Assembly (NCBI RefSeq): GCF_900109205.1
Contig: NZ_FNZB01000010.1
Span: forward strand, 1-47,160
Reading direction: 5' to 3'
DNA length: 47,160 nucleotides
Origin: Sphingomonas sp. OV641
Lineage (GTDB): Bacteria > Pseudomonadota > Alphaproteobacteria > Sphingomonadales > Sphingomonadaceae
Shown: positions 8,408 to 17,816 of the stretch, in pieces
How the letters are laid out: every line of letters starts with the position of its first letter
How positions within the stretch are numbered: position 1 is the first letter of the stretch
Program-made: the position numbers and the translations under genes
The notes under the pieces: generated by a model
What the model was told of the DNA's origin: nothing
Seen by the model: the letters and a program-made list of their open reading frames with translations, nothing else
The model's database searches: none

Positions 8408-9228
8408 GGGGCGCTGCCCCCGCTGACCGGTCCGCCGACCGTCCTGTTGTCCGGCATGGATCCGGGCATCACCAAGGGGCGTCCGGCGGACACTCCGGGC
8501 GCGGAAGCGGGCGAGCCGGGCTGCGCAGCCGGTATGGCGGAGGACGGGGCCGGCAGCACTTCGGGGTTGCGGCGATAGCCCGTCACGCGGAACCCGAGCG
8601 GATTGATCATCCGATCGGCGACGCTCATGGCGTCGCCCGAGTAGGTGTAGCGCACGACCGCGACCCAGGAACCGAGCGGGCGCGCCGACCCGCCGGCATC
8701 CTGCCGGGTCGTATCGAAGCGGACCAGCGATGATCCCCTTCCCAAAGGCGAGACGCTCTTCACCTCGACGTCGATCACGCTCGAGCGGGGAAGCCGTGCG
8801 AGCGGCGAAGCCGGGTTCGAGGCCTGCATCGAGGTGAGGTAGTCGGCACGTGCCTGCCCGCCCGACCAGAGCGCGACCTTGCGATAGTCGCTCTGCACCG
8901 TCTGGTAGGCGAAGCCCTCGCGCGCGATCACATACTGGACGAGGAACGATTGGGTGAGCGCCGCATCGCTCGTCGTCAGCTGCGCGTCGACCGGCCTCAG
9001 CGCCTGCACGAATCCCGTCTGGCGGTCGACCATCAGCGTATAGGGCTCGACGGTCTTGAGCGGCGTCAGCGCGACGAGCGCGATCGCCTCGCACACCGCG
9101 ACGAAACAGGCCGCTCCCGCCACGATCCACGCCACCTTGCGCGATCGGCGCAGCATATCGCCGCGGTCATGCGCCCAACTGTCGCCTTCGGCGAAATACA
9201 TCTCGAGCGCGGATTTGTCCTTCTTCAT
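8404..9228 (-). CDS. virB8: VirB8-type T4SS inner-membrane assembly protein
   Basis: 274 residues from the ATG at 9228, overlapping the virB6 stop. A cytoplasmic N-terminus of about 33 residues is followed by one transmembrane helix (VAWIVAGAACFVAVCEAIAL) and a periplasmic NTF2-like domain. That domain has VEPYTLMVDRQTG, the tyrosine-containing REGFAYQTVQSDYRKVALWS, and the late block VVRYTYSGDAMSVADRMINP followed by PLGFRVTGYR. The last 50 residues form a Pro/Ser/Gly tail that most VirB8 proteins lack. VirB8 nucleates assembly of VirB6, VirB9 and VirB10. Confidence 0.92.
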   Translation of the reverse strand: MKKDKSALEMYFAEGDSWAHDRGDMLRRSRKVAWIVAGAACFVAVCEAIALVALTPLKTVEPYTLMVDRQTGFVQALRPVDAQLTTSDAALTQSFLVQYVIAREGFAYQTVQSDYRKVALWSGGQARADYLTSMQASNPASPLARLPRSSVIDVEVKSVSPLGRGSSLVRFDTTRQDAGGSARPLGSWVAVVRYTYSGDAMSVADRMINPLGFRVTGYRRNPEVLPAPSSAIPAAQPGSPASAPGVSAGRPLVMPGSMPDNRTVGGPVSGGSAP

Positions 9229-10454
9229 GCCCGTCGATCCCGAACCCGGCTGCTCGCCGATATGCGCGTCGCGGTCCGCCGGCGAAAGCGCTGCCCGATC
9301 GGCGCGGCTCCGCTCGATAGGGACGCGGACGAGCCGGGGGCTGAAGACGCGGAGCGCTCCGCCATGCCCGCCGCGGCGGTCCGCACCGTCGATGCCGCCT
9401 CCTCGCGGCGCTGCATGACGGTGATCGCATCCGCCACGCCCGCCGCACGCGACCGGCTGCCCGGCGCCTGTGTTCCTTCGGCAAGAGCGGCCGGCAACAT
9501 GGACGGAGAACGTGCGGGCAGGGAGGGTTCGCGCCCCGGAGCGCGGTTCTGCGACACGGCTCCATGCGGCAGGCGCAGTCCCGCCCCGACCCTTGCGGCG
9601 ACGAAGAGAAGCCCGGCGAGCATTGCGGCGAACACGAGCGTGGCGGCGAGCAGCGTGGCGGGGACGCCGGTGATCGCCTCGTTCCCGGCGCGCCGGACGA
9701 CGAGGTTGGCGAGCCACGGCTCGAGGAGCGCGAGCTCGACCGACAGCGCGATCGTGGCGACGAGCGCGCCCAGCGCGGCGCCGATCAGCGCGCGCAGCCA
9801 GCCTTCGAACAGGCCGCGCGTACCGGCGAAAAGGAGGAAGGCGATGAACAGGGGGCCGAGCGCGAGAAGGAAGCCGGCGGCCAGCCGCGCCAATCCGAAG
9901 CTGGCCGCGGCAGCGGCGATGAACACGATCCGCGACGCGCCGAGCGCGAACGTATCGAACCCCGCCCACAGCTGCGGCTCGACCGGCGAGAGGCCCCCGA
10001 CGTTCGGATCGGTGACGGGCACGCCCACCCCGTAGATCGAGAGCGTCCGGAAACCCTGGTCGACGGCGTCGAGCCGCGCCGCCAGATCGCCCGTCGTCCC
10101 CGGCAGCCCGCTCGCCCCGCCGATCCCTGCGGCCAGTTCGCCGGGCGCGCGCAGCGCCACATCGTAGATGAGAACCTGGTAGGCGGGCCAGCTCGTCGCG
10201 AGCGCGAGCACGGTCCCGATCTTCACGAACGCGAGCACGCCCTCGCGCAGCGTCGGGGTGTCGCCGAGCAGCATGCGATAGCCCGTGAGCGCGATGAAGA
10301 TCGTGAGCAGCGCGAGAAGCAGGACCGAAACGGGCGAGCCGGGCGTCGCAAGCGCGCCATATCCCTGCGCCCCGAGCGTTGCCGCCTGACAATCGAGATA
10401 GGCGAAGAGCCCGCTGGCGAAACGCTCGGACGCGGGCACGTATTGGCAGGCCAT
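9225..10454 (-). CDS. virB6: VirB6-type polytopic T4SS membrane protein
   Basis: 409 residues from MACQYVPASERF at 10454; the start overlaps the virB4 stop by one base (TGATG). Several hydrophobic helices are seen: about 24-50, 60-80, a stretch around FALGASRIVFIAAAAASFGL, then three more up to about residue 300, including the conserved Trp in FEGWLRALIGAALGALV. This is the TrbL/VirB6 pattern of an inner-membrane channel component. The last ~110 residues are a hydrophilic, Arg/Ala/Ser-rich cytoplasmic or periplasmic tail, longer than in a minimal VirB6. Confidence 0.88.
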   Translation of the reverse strand: MACQYVPASERFASGLFAYLDCQAATLGAQGYGALATPGSPVSVLLLALLTIFIALTGYRMLLGDTPTLREGVLAFVKIGTVLALATSWPAYQVLIYDVALRAPGELAAGIGGASGLPGTTGDLAARLDAVDQGFRTLSIYGVGVPVTDPNVGGLSPVEPQLWAGFDTFALGASRIVFIAAAAASFGLARLAAGFLLALGPLFIAFLLFAGTRGLFEGWLRALIGAALGALVATIALSVELALLEPWLANLVVRRAGNEAITGVPATLLAATLVFAAMLAGLLFVAARVGAGLRLPHGAVSQNRAPGREPSLPARSPSMLPAALAEGTQAPGSRSRAAGVADAITVMQRREEAASTVRTAAAGMAERSASSAPGSSASLSSGAAPIGQRFRRRTATRISASSRVRDRRA

Positions 10455-12817
10455 CACAGCCGCTCCATGAGGACCGGCATCCATGCCGCCGGATCATCGC
10501 CGGTTTCCACGCGCACCTCGTCGAGGAGGCGTACGGTCCGCTCGCGGCCGGAGAGGATGGTCAGCAGCTCATGGTCGCCGGCAAGGTTGAGCCGTGCGAC
10601 GACGCTCTCGTTGCCGTGCTTGACGAGGAAGCAGCGCGCGGTGTCGGGGAGCGAGCGCACCAGCTCATATTCGTGGGCCGTCAGCCCGAACCCCTCGATA
10701 TAGTCCGACGCCTGCGCCTTTGGGTTGGCCATGAAGATCTGCGTGGCGGCCTGCTCGATGATCGCGCTTGCAATCCGGCTTTCGAGCGCATCGGCCGCGC
10801 TCTGCGTCGCGAACCCGACGATACCGTTACGCTTGCGGATCGTCTTCTCCCAGTCCTTGATCCGGCGCACGAACACCTCGTCGTCGAGCGCCTTCCAGCC
10901 CTCGTCGACGACGATGATCGCGGGAGTGCCGTCGAGCCGCTCCTCCACCCGGTGAAAGAGGTACATCATCGCCGGCGTGCGCACCGCGGGATCGTCGAGG
11001 ATCTGGGTCATGTCGAACCCGATCGCGCGAATGTCGAGGTCGGTCCTGTCCTCGGCCGCATCGAACAGCCAGGCGCGTTCGCCATCCCCCCACCACGGCC
11101 GCAGCCGTGACCACAGATCGCCCGCGACGGGCCGGCGGTCGCCGCGGAACAGCTCGACCAGATGCCGCAGGCGGCGCATGTCGGGCGCCTCCGCGTAGTT
11201 CGCCGCGATCGCGTCGCTGATCCGGCCCACCTCCTCTAGGTCCGCGCCGCCCGCCAGCTGCACGACCCAGTCGATGAGGAACTGGCGGTTGGCGGCCGTA
11301 TCCGGAAGTCGGAGCGGGTTGAGCCCGGAAGAGACGCCGGGGCGCAGCACGTCATACCGCCCCCCGATCGCCCGGAGGAAGAGTTCGGCGCCGCGGTCCT
11401 TGTCGAAGAAGACGATCCGCGGGTCGAACCGGCGCGCCTGCGCAAGCAGGAAGTTGAGCACCACTGTCTTGCCCGAGCCCGAGGGGCCGATGACGGTGAA
11501 ATTGCCGAGATCGCCCTGGTGGAAGTTGAAATGATAGGGACCGGCAGCCGTGGTCTCGAGCAGCGTCACCGCATCGCCCCAGTGGTTGCCGTGCGCGCTT
11601 CCCAGCGCGAAATTGTGACCGCTGGCGAGCCCGGCGTAATTGGCGGTGGAGACGAGCCCGCGTCGGGCGATATATTTGAAGTTCCCCGGAAACTGCGCCC
11701 AGAAGGCGGGCTCGAGCGCGATATCCTCGCGCGCCGCGATGACGCCGAGATCGGCGAGTGTGGCCTGTACTTCGGCGATGCCTGCATCGACCGCGTCGGG
11801 CGTGTCACCGCGTACCGCGATCGTCATGTGGTGCTCGCCGAACCCGGCGCGGCCCGCCGCGACCTCGTCCTTGGCAGTGCCGAGGCTGGCGCGCAGGCTC
11901 ACCGCCTCGTCCTCGGCCGACCGCATACGCCGTAGCGCAAGGTTCATCCGACCGAGCGCCGCCTGCCGCTCGACGAAGCCGAACGACTGCGTGACAACAA
12001 TCTCGAACGGCAGCCGCAGCAGCTCGTCGAACATCCCCGCGCTGGTATGGCCCGGGTAATCCTTGATCGACAGCATCCCGAGGAAGTCGCGGCCGCGCTG
12101 TCCGACCGGCGACAGCTCGATCGTCTCCTGCCCGAAGCTGATGCGGCGCGCCGGCAGATAAGCGCCGATATCCTGCGTCGGCAGCAGGACGGGATGCATC
12201 TCGCCGTTGACGAGCTGCGACAGGAACTCCAGCACCTCGGACGCCGGGCCTTCGCTCGTCTCGTAGATGCCGAGCAGCCGCGGCTCGTAGCTGCCGAGCG
12301 CCGCGAGCAGCGCCTCGCGCGCCGTGTCGAGCTGGCGCAGCTCCTGCGTATTGTCGTCCCTGTCGGGCCGGCTGAACAGGTCGCGGATGCCGTCGAGCAG
12401 GCCGACACGGCCCTGCAGCGGGCGGCGGACGAGCGTGAGGTAGAGATCGTTGACATACAGGCGGCGCTCGCCGAGCCGCGCCTGCCACGTGGCATCCAGC
12501 CGCTGCGAGAAATCGTCCGGGAAGTCGCCTTCGAGCGCCACGTCGACGCGTCGGCGGACGATATGATGGTAGAGCGCGAACCGCGAGGTCCCGATCGCGC
12601 GCAGCATCGCGTCGCGCAGCCGCTTGCGATAGTCGAGCTCGTCGCTGTCGGCGGTCTCGAACAGCAGCCCGCGCAGGTGGATCGTCTGAAAGAGAAGGCC
12701 GTCGCGGGTTTCGACGGTGTTGGCATCGACGTGGCGCGCGTAAGGAAGATGCCGCCCCGCCGGAGCCTCCCGGGCAACCACCTTCGGGTCGCGGGTCAGG
12801 GCCGGTAGGAGTTGCAT
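10454..12817 (-). CDS. virB4: VirB4-type T4SS ATPase
   Basis: 787 residues from MQLLPALTRDPKVV at 12817; the start lies 22 bases inside the end of virB3. The N-terminal CagE/VirB4 domain spans about residues 1-400. The RecA-like domain has Walker A GPSGSGKTVVLNFLL (about 440-454), Walker B PAIIVVDEGWKALDD, and late conserved blocks NGIVGFATQSAADAL and IFMANPKA. VirB4 is the largest motor of the machine; it powers pilus biogenesis and, with VirB11, substrate transfer. All motifs are intact, so the motor should be functional. Confidence 0.95.
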   Translation of the reverse strand: MQLLPALTRDPKVVAREAPAGRHLPYARHVDANTVETRDGLLFQTIHLRGLLFETADSDELDYRKRLRDAMLRAIGTSRFALYHHIVRRRVDVALEGDFPDDFSQRLDATWQARLGERRLYVNDLYLTLVRRPLQGRVGLLDGIRDLFSRPDRDDNTQELRQLDTAREALLAALGSYEPRLLGIYETSEGPASEVLEFLSQLVNGEMHPVLLPTQDIGAYLPARRISFGQETIELSPVGQRGRDFLGMLSIKDYPGHTSAGMFDELLRLPFEIVVTQSFGFVERQAALGRMNLALRRMRSAEDEAVSLRASLGTAKDEVAAGRAGFGEHHMTIAVRGDTPDAVDAGIAEVQATLADLGVIAAREDIALEPAFWAQFPGNFKYIARRGLVSTANYAGLASGHNFALGSAHGNHWGDAVTLLETTAAGPYHFNFHQGDLGNFTVIGPSGSGKTVVLNFLLAQARRFDPRIVFFDKDRGAELFLRAIGGRYDVLRPGVSSGLNPLRLPDTAANRQFLIDWVVQLAGGADLEEVGRISDAIAANYAEAPDMRRLRHLVELFRGDRRPVAGDLWSRLRPWWGDGERAWLFDAAEDRTDLDIRAIGFDMTQILDDPAVRTPAMMYLFHRVEERLDGTPAIIVVDEGWKALDDEVFVRRIKDWEKTIRKRNGIVGFATQSAADALESRIASAIIEQAATQIFMANPKAQASDYIEGFGLTAHEYELVRSLPDTARCFLVKHGNESVVARLNLAGDHELLTILSGRERTVRLLDEVRVETGDDPAAWMPVLMERL

Positions 12818-13080
12818 CGCCAGATCGCGTGGTTGCGCACGCGCGGGCAGCGGCCGACCTTCGTCAGCCACAGATCGAAGAAGCGCGGCTCGCGCACGCA
12901 CAGCACCACGCCGACGAGATGGATGACGAGCGCCGCGGCGATGACCCACGGGGTCCGGAAAATCAGGAACAGTTCGGTCGCGATGACCGCATTGGCGGTG
13001 AAATAGCTGTAGGTGACGCCGGCGAACATCTGCGGGCGCGTCAGCGCCACGAACAACTGGTCGCGCTCGATCTCGCTCAC
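12796..13080 (-). CDS. virB3: VirB3-type T4SS inner-membrane protein
   Basis: 94 residues from a GTG at 13080 that overlaps the virB2 stop (GTGA). The N-terminal block EIERDQLFVALTRPQMFAGV is the VirB3 signature. Two hydrophobic helices follow (YFTANAVIATELFLIF and VIAAALVIHLVGVVLCV), then a basic C-terminus with DLWLTK. VirB3 works with VirB4 at the base of the machine, and the 22-base overlap with virB4 fits that pairing. Confidence 0.88.
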   Translation of the reverse strand: MSEIERDQLFVALTRPQMFAGVTYSYFTANAVIATELFLIFRTPWVIAAALVIHLVGVVLCVREPRFFDLWLTKVGRCPRVRNHAIWRCNSYRP

Positions 13081-13421
13081 GGGCTGCCCAGCTGAGCGGT
13101 CGACTGGATGCCCGCAACGATGCTCGCCGCACCGAACAGGATGAAGCAGCCGATGATCACTGTGGCACCATAACGCCAGTTGATCCGACCCGTCAGCATC
13201 ATCAACCCGACTACTGCCACGGCAATGACCGCGACGACGGTAGCGACAGTGCCGAGTAAAGTTCCTTGGAGCCAATTCACGGCACTGACTATGACGCCAG
13301 AACCGGCAGGATCTGCTCCGAAATCTTGAGCCTTCAGCATTGATGGGTAGCAAATACCCATAAGCCACAAGGCAGGGCAAATCCTTCTTGTCAACGCGAC
13401 AAAGCTACGCACCTCGACCAC
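13077..13421 (-). CDS. virB2: VirB2/TrbC-type major pilin
   Basis: 114 residues. A long signal peptide (about residues 1-31, ending near LKAQ) precedes a short hydrophilic segment and two hydrophobic helices around LTGRINWRYGAT, the VirB2 layout. It is the first gene of the virB operon and is only 15 bases downstream of the immunity-candidate gene, so it may be co-transcribed with the RHS genes. Its core is a paralogue of the pilin-like gene at 5264-5641. Confidence 0.85.
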   Translation of the reverse strand: MVEVRSFVALTRRICPALWLMGICYPSMLKAQDFGADPAGSGVIVSAVNWLQGTLLGTVATVVAVIAVAVVGLMMLTGRINWRYGATVIIGCFILFGAASIVAGIQSTAQLGSP

Positions 13422-13436
13422 CTTCTTTGCATTGCT

Positions 13437-13697
13437 TCATGCTTTAGAAGCATTTTTGTTCTTATAAACCAAGTAAGCCGATACTAAAAATGCATATATT
13501 ATCCCGTTTGCTATCGCAACGTATTCCTCTCGCGAAAACAACCAGGAGCTTGGAACAAGAATCTTGTAGAATATCAGGCCGGCCTTTGAGGAAAGCATTA
13601 TGAAAATAATAGAAGTGAAGAACGGCATCAGCCCACCGACTAACCCGGCGCAAGCCGCAATCTGAAGAATTTGAGCGCGCATTTTCACCGATCCCAT
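13437..13697 (-). CDS. Small membrane protein, candidate immunity protein for the RHS toxin
   Basis: 86 residues from the ATG at 13697, overlapping the end of the RHS gene by 13 bases. MRAQILQI at 13682 is an alternative start. Three hydrophobic segments are visible (about 13-33, 36-52 and 63-78), with a basic C-terminus KNKNASKA, so it is an integral inner-membrane protein. No family is recognised. Position decides the call: a small gene directly after the toxin-bearing 3' end of an RHS gene usually encodes its immunity protein. A membrane immunity protein would suit a toxin that attacks phospholipids. Its DNA is clearly richer in A and T than the genes around it, like the toxin tip, which suggests the two were acquired together. 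Confidence 0.6.
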   Translation of the reverse strand: MGSVKMRAQILQIAACAGLVGGLMPFFTSIIFIMLSSKAGLIFYKILVPSSWLFSREEYVAIANGIIYAFLVSAYLVYKNKNASKA

Positions 13698-16600
13698 CGG
13701 CAGGCATTTGAGGGCATGGGCATATTCTTAAAATATGTTCGGATCTGAGCGCCAGCCGGCCCCTGTCCCTTTGCGGCGTCGCAAAGGCGTTGATTGCAGA
13801 TCTGCAGCATCCTTTTCTTTGTTAATGAAAAGTTCGAGAAAATAGACAATTTGTTATCTGTGTAGCATATGTCATGAGCCCGGCAAGCTCGATCTAGGGC
13901 GTCCTTAGGAATTCCAGACCCGCCTGCCCCGCAATAGTTGCCATATGTCCAGGGGCCGTGAACCGGTGTTGCGGCAGCAGCGGCGATCGGTGCTGCGATA
14001 GACAAGCCAGGATCGAGAATAGTACTCGGGCTTAGTCGCCGACCATTAACAATAATGTCCTGAGAATCGGAGGTGCCCAAGGAGCGGTTTGCCTGCTCAT
14101 TCCTGACCATCTGCTGATCCTGGCGCAGCTTAATCTCGGCCTTGCTTGGGCCGCCGCCAAAGATGCCGCCGAAGAGGCTGTTCACCAGGCCTCCGACACC
14201 CCCAAGGATAACAGGCAGCGCCTGCGTAAAGGTAAATTTGGCTACGAGCGGTGCCGTTACGACAATATCAGCATACTCTCCCGTTGGGTCGGTTGCGTTG
14301 ATCGGATCGTTGCCGACATAGGCGTACATGTTGAGCCCGTCGCCGTAGCCGATCGGATCGGCCTGCATGAAGCGGCCGAGCGTCGGCGAATAAGCGCGGG
14401 CCTTGTAGTGATACATGCCCATCGCGGGCAGCCAAGCCTGTCCGGTATACTGGAACCGACCCATGTTGGTAGACGCCGGGATGCCGAACTCGTCATAGCG
14501 GTTAATCCCGACCGCGTTGCCCGCGCCGTCGGTCACCGCGACGATGCTGCCGCGCTCGTCGCCGATCAACCAGCGGCGGTCGTTGATGCCGGAACCTTCA
14601 TACCACAGGATCGGCTCATCGTCGTTGGGGCCAAAGACATAGCGACGCAGGATCGTCCCGCCGGTATTCTGCTCGGAGATGAGGTCGGCACCGTCATATT
14701 GCAGAACGATCTGCCCGTTCTCGTTCAGGAGCCGGCCGACCGGATCGTAATCGAGTGACGCGTTCGGGCCCGACACAAGCCGGTTCTCGGCGGTATAGCC
14801 GTAAGTGGAGCCCCCGGAGCTTGTCAGGTTTCCGCGGCCGTCGTAGCCGAAGCCGACGGCACCGGCCTGGGTGTACTGGTTCAGTCCGTTGACGCTGTAC
14901 GCGCGGTCCACGCTTGTCGGGCTGACCCAGGTGTAGCTGTTGTTGGACGCCGTGCGGCTGCTGATCTGACCTGCCGCATTGTAGCCGAGCGTCACGGTGA
15001 GGTCCGCAGCCGTCCCGGCCAGATCGTTCGTCAGGCTGGTAAGCTGCGATCCCACATTGTAGCCATAGCTGGTCGTCGTGCCGTTACCGCGCGTGATCGA
15101 CGTCCGTCTGCCGAGATTGTCGTAGGTGAAGCTTGCGAGGACGAACCCCCCGTTCTCGCGAATGGCGGAAAGTTCGCCGGTAACGAGATATTCATAGGTG
15201 ACGAAGAAGCCGTCCGACCAGGTCAGCCGCGTCCGGCGCCCCGCGGCGTCATAGCTGTACGAGCGTCCGAGCACGCTCGTCGTCTCGCCGGTCCTGCGCC
15301 CCAAGGCATCGTAGCTGAGGTTGATGTTCTTGCCAGAGAGGTCGAAGGCGCGCGTCATGTTGCCTGAAGCGTCGTAGGAATAGCCACGGCTCGCGTCCGT
15401 CGAGATCGGCGGCACGCTGACGCCCGTGAGCCGGTTGCCGCTGTCGTAACTGTACGCAAGAGCATTATTGTCGCGCAGCCAGCGCTGGGTGACGTTGCCG
15501 CTCGCATCATATTGCAGGGTTTCGGCACTTCCTCCCGGATAGGTCGTCGTCCTGAGCCGGTCGAGGCCGTCATAACCGTAGGAGGTGACGTTGCCGTTGG
15601 CGTCCGTCACCGAGGCCGTCTGTCCGTTCGGCGTGTAAGCGGTACCCTCGGTCGCCGTTGTCCCCGTGCCATAACCCGCCGTTACCTGCGTTGTCCGGCC
15701 CACGGCGTCATAGCTGAACTTCGAGATACGATCCGGGCCGGAAGCGCCTTCGGCCTGCGCGGTGCATGCCGATGCCGGCAGCGTTCCCCACGCGGCGTTG
15801 TTGAGGCGCAAGGCCGAGCAATCGAGCCGCTGGCCGATATAGCTGTTCTGCGTGACGGAATACACGGTTCCCGACGCGCTCGTCGTCTCGGACAGCAACC
15901 GGTCGAGGCCGTCGAAGCGACGCTCGACCTGCTGCAGCGGGATAAAGCCGTTCCATCCGTTGTCGGACGGATCAGCGACCGTCCCCTGCTCGACCCTGGT
16001 CACGCGTCCGCGCACATCGAACGACGTGCGCGTCGCGCGCCGCGTCAGCGGCCCGGCGCCGTCGGGATCCGGCGTGATCCGCCCGACCTGCTGCCGAGCG
16101 CCATCGTAACGGAAGTAGCTCGTATCGTCGCTGCCCGGTAACGGCCCGTCGACCGAAACCGCGTTGCCGAACACGTCATATGTCGTCGAGACCGTTGACG
16201 CCAGGGTGCCGTCGCCCGCCTGCTCGGTCACCGTCGCGGGCAGACCGTTCACGTCATAGGCGATGGTCGTGACCCGCTCGCCGGCGGTGCCGGGGCAACT
16301 GGTGGCCGTCCGACAGGTCGCGGTGCGCACCAGGCGCTGGGCGCCGTTGACGGCGCCATAGCCGAAACTGGTGGTCGCCCTTATACCGTTGGCATCCGCG
16401 GGCGCGACGACAGACAGGACGTTCCCGGTCGTCGGATCGTAATTATAGTCGGTCTGGTTGCCGCGCGCATCGCGTGTCGATTGCGGCTTGTCGCAGGTTG
16501 CGGCGCTCGCGCAAGGAAACGATGCCGTGCTGACCGCGTCCGCGATCCCCGATCCCGACTTTGCGATCGCGCGCGTCTCGATGAGGTTGCCGCGCCCGTC

Positions 16601-17749
16601 ATAGCTGTATTGGGTCGCGTTCCCCTCGGGCGCCGTCACCCGCGTGGTTCGTCCGAAACCGTCATACTGGAAACCCGTCGTCTGTCCCAGCGCATTGGCG
16701 GACGACAGCATCTTCTGGGTCGTGATGTTGAAGGTGTAGACCGATACGCCGCCATGAGGATCCGTGACCCTGGTGGTGCGGACATTTCCGCTGTCGGTAT
16801 AGGTATAGGCGGTCGGCCCCGACGCATCGCTGACCGACGAGATGCGGCCGATCGAGTTATAGACGATCGTCACGTCCGCGGCGCTGCTGCCCGGATAGGT
16901 GATCGCGGTGATCCGGCCGTCCGCGTTGATCGCGTAACCGGTCGATCGTCCGGCCATGTCCGACACGGTCATCGTCCGCGCGCCGGTATAGGTCGACTGG
17001 CTGTAGCTCGAGGTGGCGAGGACGCCGGTACCCCGCGCGACGTTCGAGACCGAAACGCCGGTCCTCGTCAGCCATATTTTCGCGGACTGGGCGTCGGACG
17101 CCGAGTTCGCGGCATAGTTGAACGTGATCCGGTAGCCGCCGCTGCTCTGGACATAGGCCAGGCGGCTCATGTCCATCATCTCGGTGTGATTGAGGATCCA
17201 GTAGGTCCCGGTCTGGTAACTGAACGACAATGTCTCGCCGTTCGGTCGACGGACCTGTGTCGCCCGATAGCCGTCGCGGTAATCCGCGTCGGCGAACGTG
17301 GTGACCGTGCCGTCCTTCGACGTGTGAACGTAGGTATAATTCTGAAAGACGAGCGACGCTCCGTCGCCCTGATCGGGAGAATAGGTCGCTCCACTTTTGG
17401 TGAACGTCTCGGATGCACCGCCGACACTGACCGTGACCTTGTTGTTGCCCTCGACGAGGGTGACGTCATACTGGTCCCGCCACTGGTTGACGCCGACCCA
17501 GTGCCGTTTGTGCGTCAGTCCGCTCGACGCATCTCCGACCGACATGTCGGTGACCGAAAGGTTGAGTGCGCCAGTCGCCAGATCGACGCCGTAGCTGTCA
17601 GGAGAGGATTGTACCGGCGCGACCGGTGTGCCGCCCGATGCCTGCCCGAGCGCGGGCATGGCCATGCCGGAGCAAAGCGCGGTGCTGAGCCCCAGCATAA
17701 CCCGCCGTGACACTCTTAAATCCCGCCGCCCCTGAACACCGAAATGCAT
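13685..17749 (-). CDS. RHS/YD-repeat polymorphic toxin with C-terminal phospholipase A2-like domain
   Basis: 1354 residues from MHFGVQGRR at 17749 (a GGGGG ribosome-binding site precedes it; an ATG at 17773 is the alternative). Residues 1-36 form an export signal with a twin-arginine SRRVMLGL at 14-21, so Tat or Sec export is likely. A long array of YD repeats ([26 protein letters not shown] and many more) spans about residues 100-1190 and would fold as the RHS cocoon. The array ends in the RHS-associated core ([19 protein letters not shown], then [13 protein letters not shown]). The last 90 residues have the phospholipase A2 pattern: calcium-loop-like [11 protein letters not shown], then [11 protein letters not shown] with the His-Asp pair at about 1292-1293 and several cysteines. 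The expected activity is phospholipid hydrolysis in a target cell; this is inferred from the motif. The gene is followed at once by the membrane immunity candidate and the virB operon. Confidence 0.88.
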   Translation of the reverse strand: MHFGVQGRRDLRVSRRVMLGLSTALCSGMAMPALGQASGGTPVAPVQSSPDSYGVDLATGALNLSVTDMSVGDASSGLTHKRHWVGVNQWRDQYDVTLVEGNNKVTVSVGGASETFTKSGATYSPDQGDGASLVFQNYTYVHTSKDGTVTTFADADYRDGYRATQVRRPNGETLSFSYQTGTYWILNHTEMMDMSRLAYVQSSGGYRITFNYAANSASDAQSAKIWLTRTGVSVSNVARGTGVLATSSYSQSTYTGARTMTVSDMAGRSTGYAINADGRITAITYPGSSAADVTIVYNSIGRISSVSDASGPTAYTYTDSGNVRTTRVTDPHGGVSVYTFNITTQKMLSSANALGQTTGFQYDGFGRTTRVTAPEGNATQYSYDGRGNLIETRAIAKSGSGIADAVSTASFPCASAATCDKPQSTRDARGNQTDYNYDPTTGNVLSVVAPADANGIRATTSFGYGAVNGAQRLVRTATCRTATSCPGTAGERVTTIAYDVNGLPATVTEQAGDGTLASTVSTTYDVFGNAVSVDGPLPGSDDTSYFRYDGARQQVGRITPDPDGAGPLTRRATRTSFDVRGRVTRVEQGTVADPSDNGWNGFIPLQQVERRFDGLDRLLSETTSASGTVYSVTQNSYIGQRLDCSALRLNNAAWGTLPASACTAQAEGASGPDRISKFSYDAVGRTTQVTAGYGTGTTATEGTAYTPNGQTASVTDANGNVTSYGYDGLDRLRTTTYPGGSAETLQYDASGNVTQRWLRDNNALAYSYDSGNRLTGVSVPPISTDASRGYSYDASGNMTRAFDLSGKNINLSYDALGRRTGETTSVLGRSYSYDAAGRRTRLTWSDGFFVTYEYLVTGELSAIRENGGFVLASFTYDNLGRRTSITRGNGTTTSYGYNVGSQLTSLTNDLAGTAADLTVTLGYNAAGQISSRTASNNSYTWVSPTSVDRAYSVNGLNQYTQAGAVGFGYDGRGNLTSSGGSTYGYTAENRLVSGPNASLDYDPVGRLLNENGQIVLQYDGADLISEQNTGGTILRRYVFGPNDDEPILWYEGSGINDRRWLIGDERGSIVAVTDGAGNAVGINRYDEFGIPASTNMGRFQYTGQAWLPAMGMYHYKARAYSPTLGRFMQADPIGYGDGLNMYAYVGNDPINATDPTGEYADIVVTAPLVAKFTFTQALPVILGGVGGLVNSLFGGIFGGGPSKAEIKLRQDQQMVRNEQANRSLGTSDSQDIIVNGRRLSPSTILDPGLSIAAPIAAAAATPVHGPWTYGNYCGAGGSGIPKDALDRACRAHDICYTDNKLSIFSNFSLTKKRMLQICNQRLCDAAKGQGPAGAQIRTYFKNMPMPSNACRWDR

Positions 17750-17816
17750 CGTAAACCCCCGTTTGCAATACAAAGAGCATCATACGCTCCGCCATGACCG
17801 CATGCCGATCACGCTG

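Noticed and set aside
7706..9228. Hidden virB7 lipoprotein gene between virB8 and virB9
   Set aside because: The genes overlap by 4 bases and no lipobox frame fits nearby, so virB7 is taken as absent from this operon.
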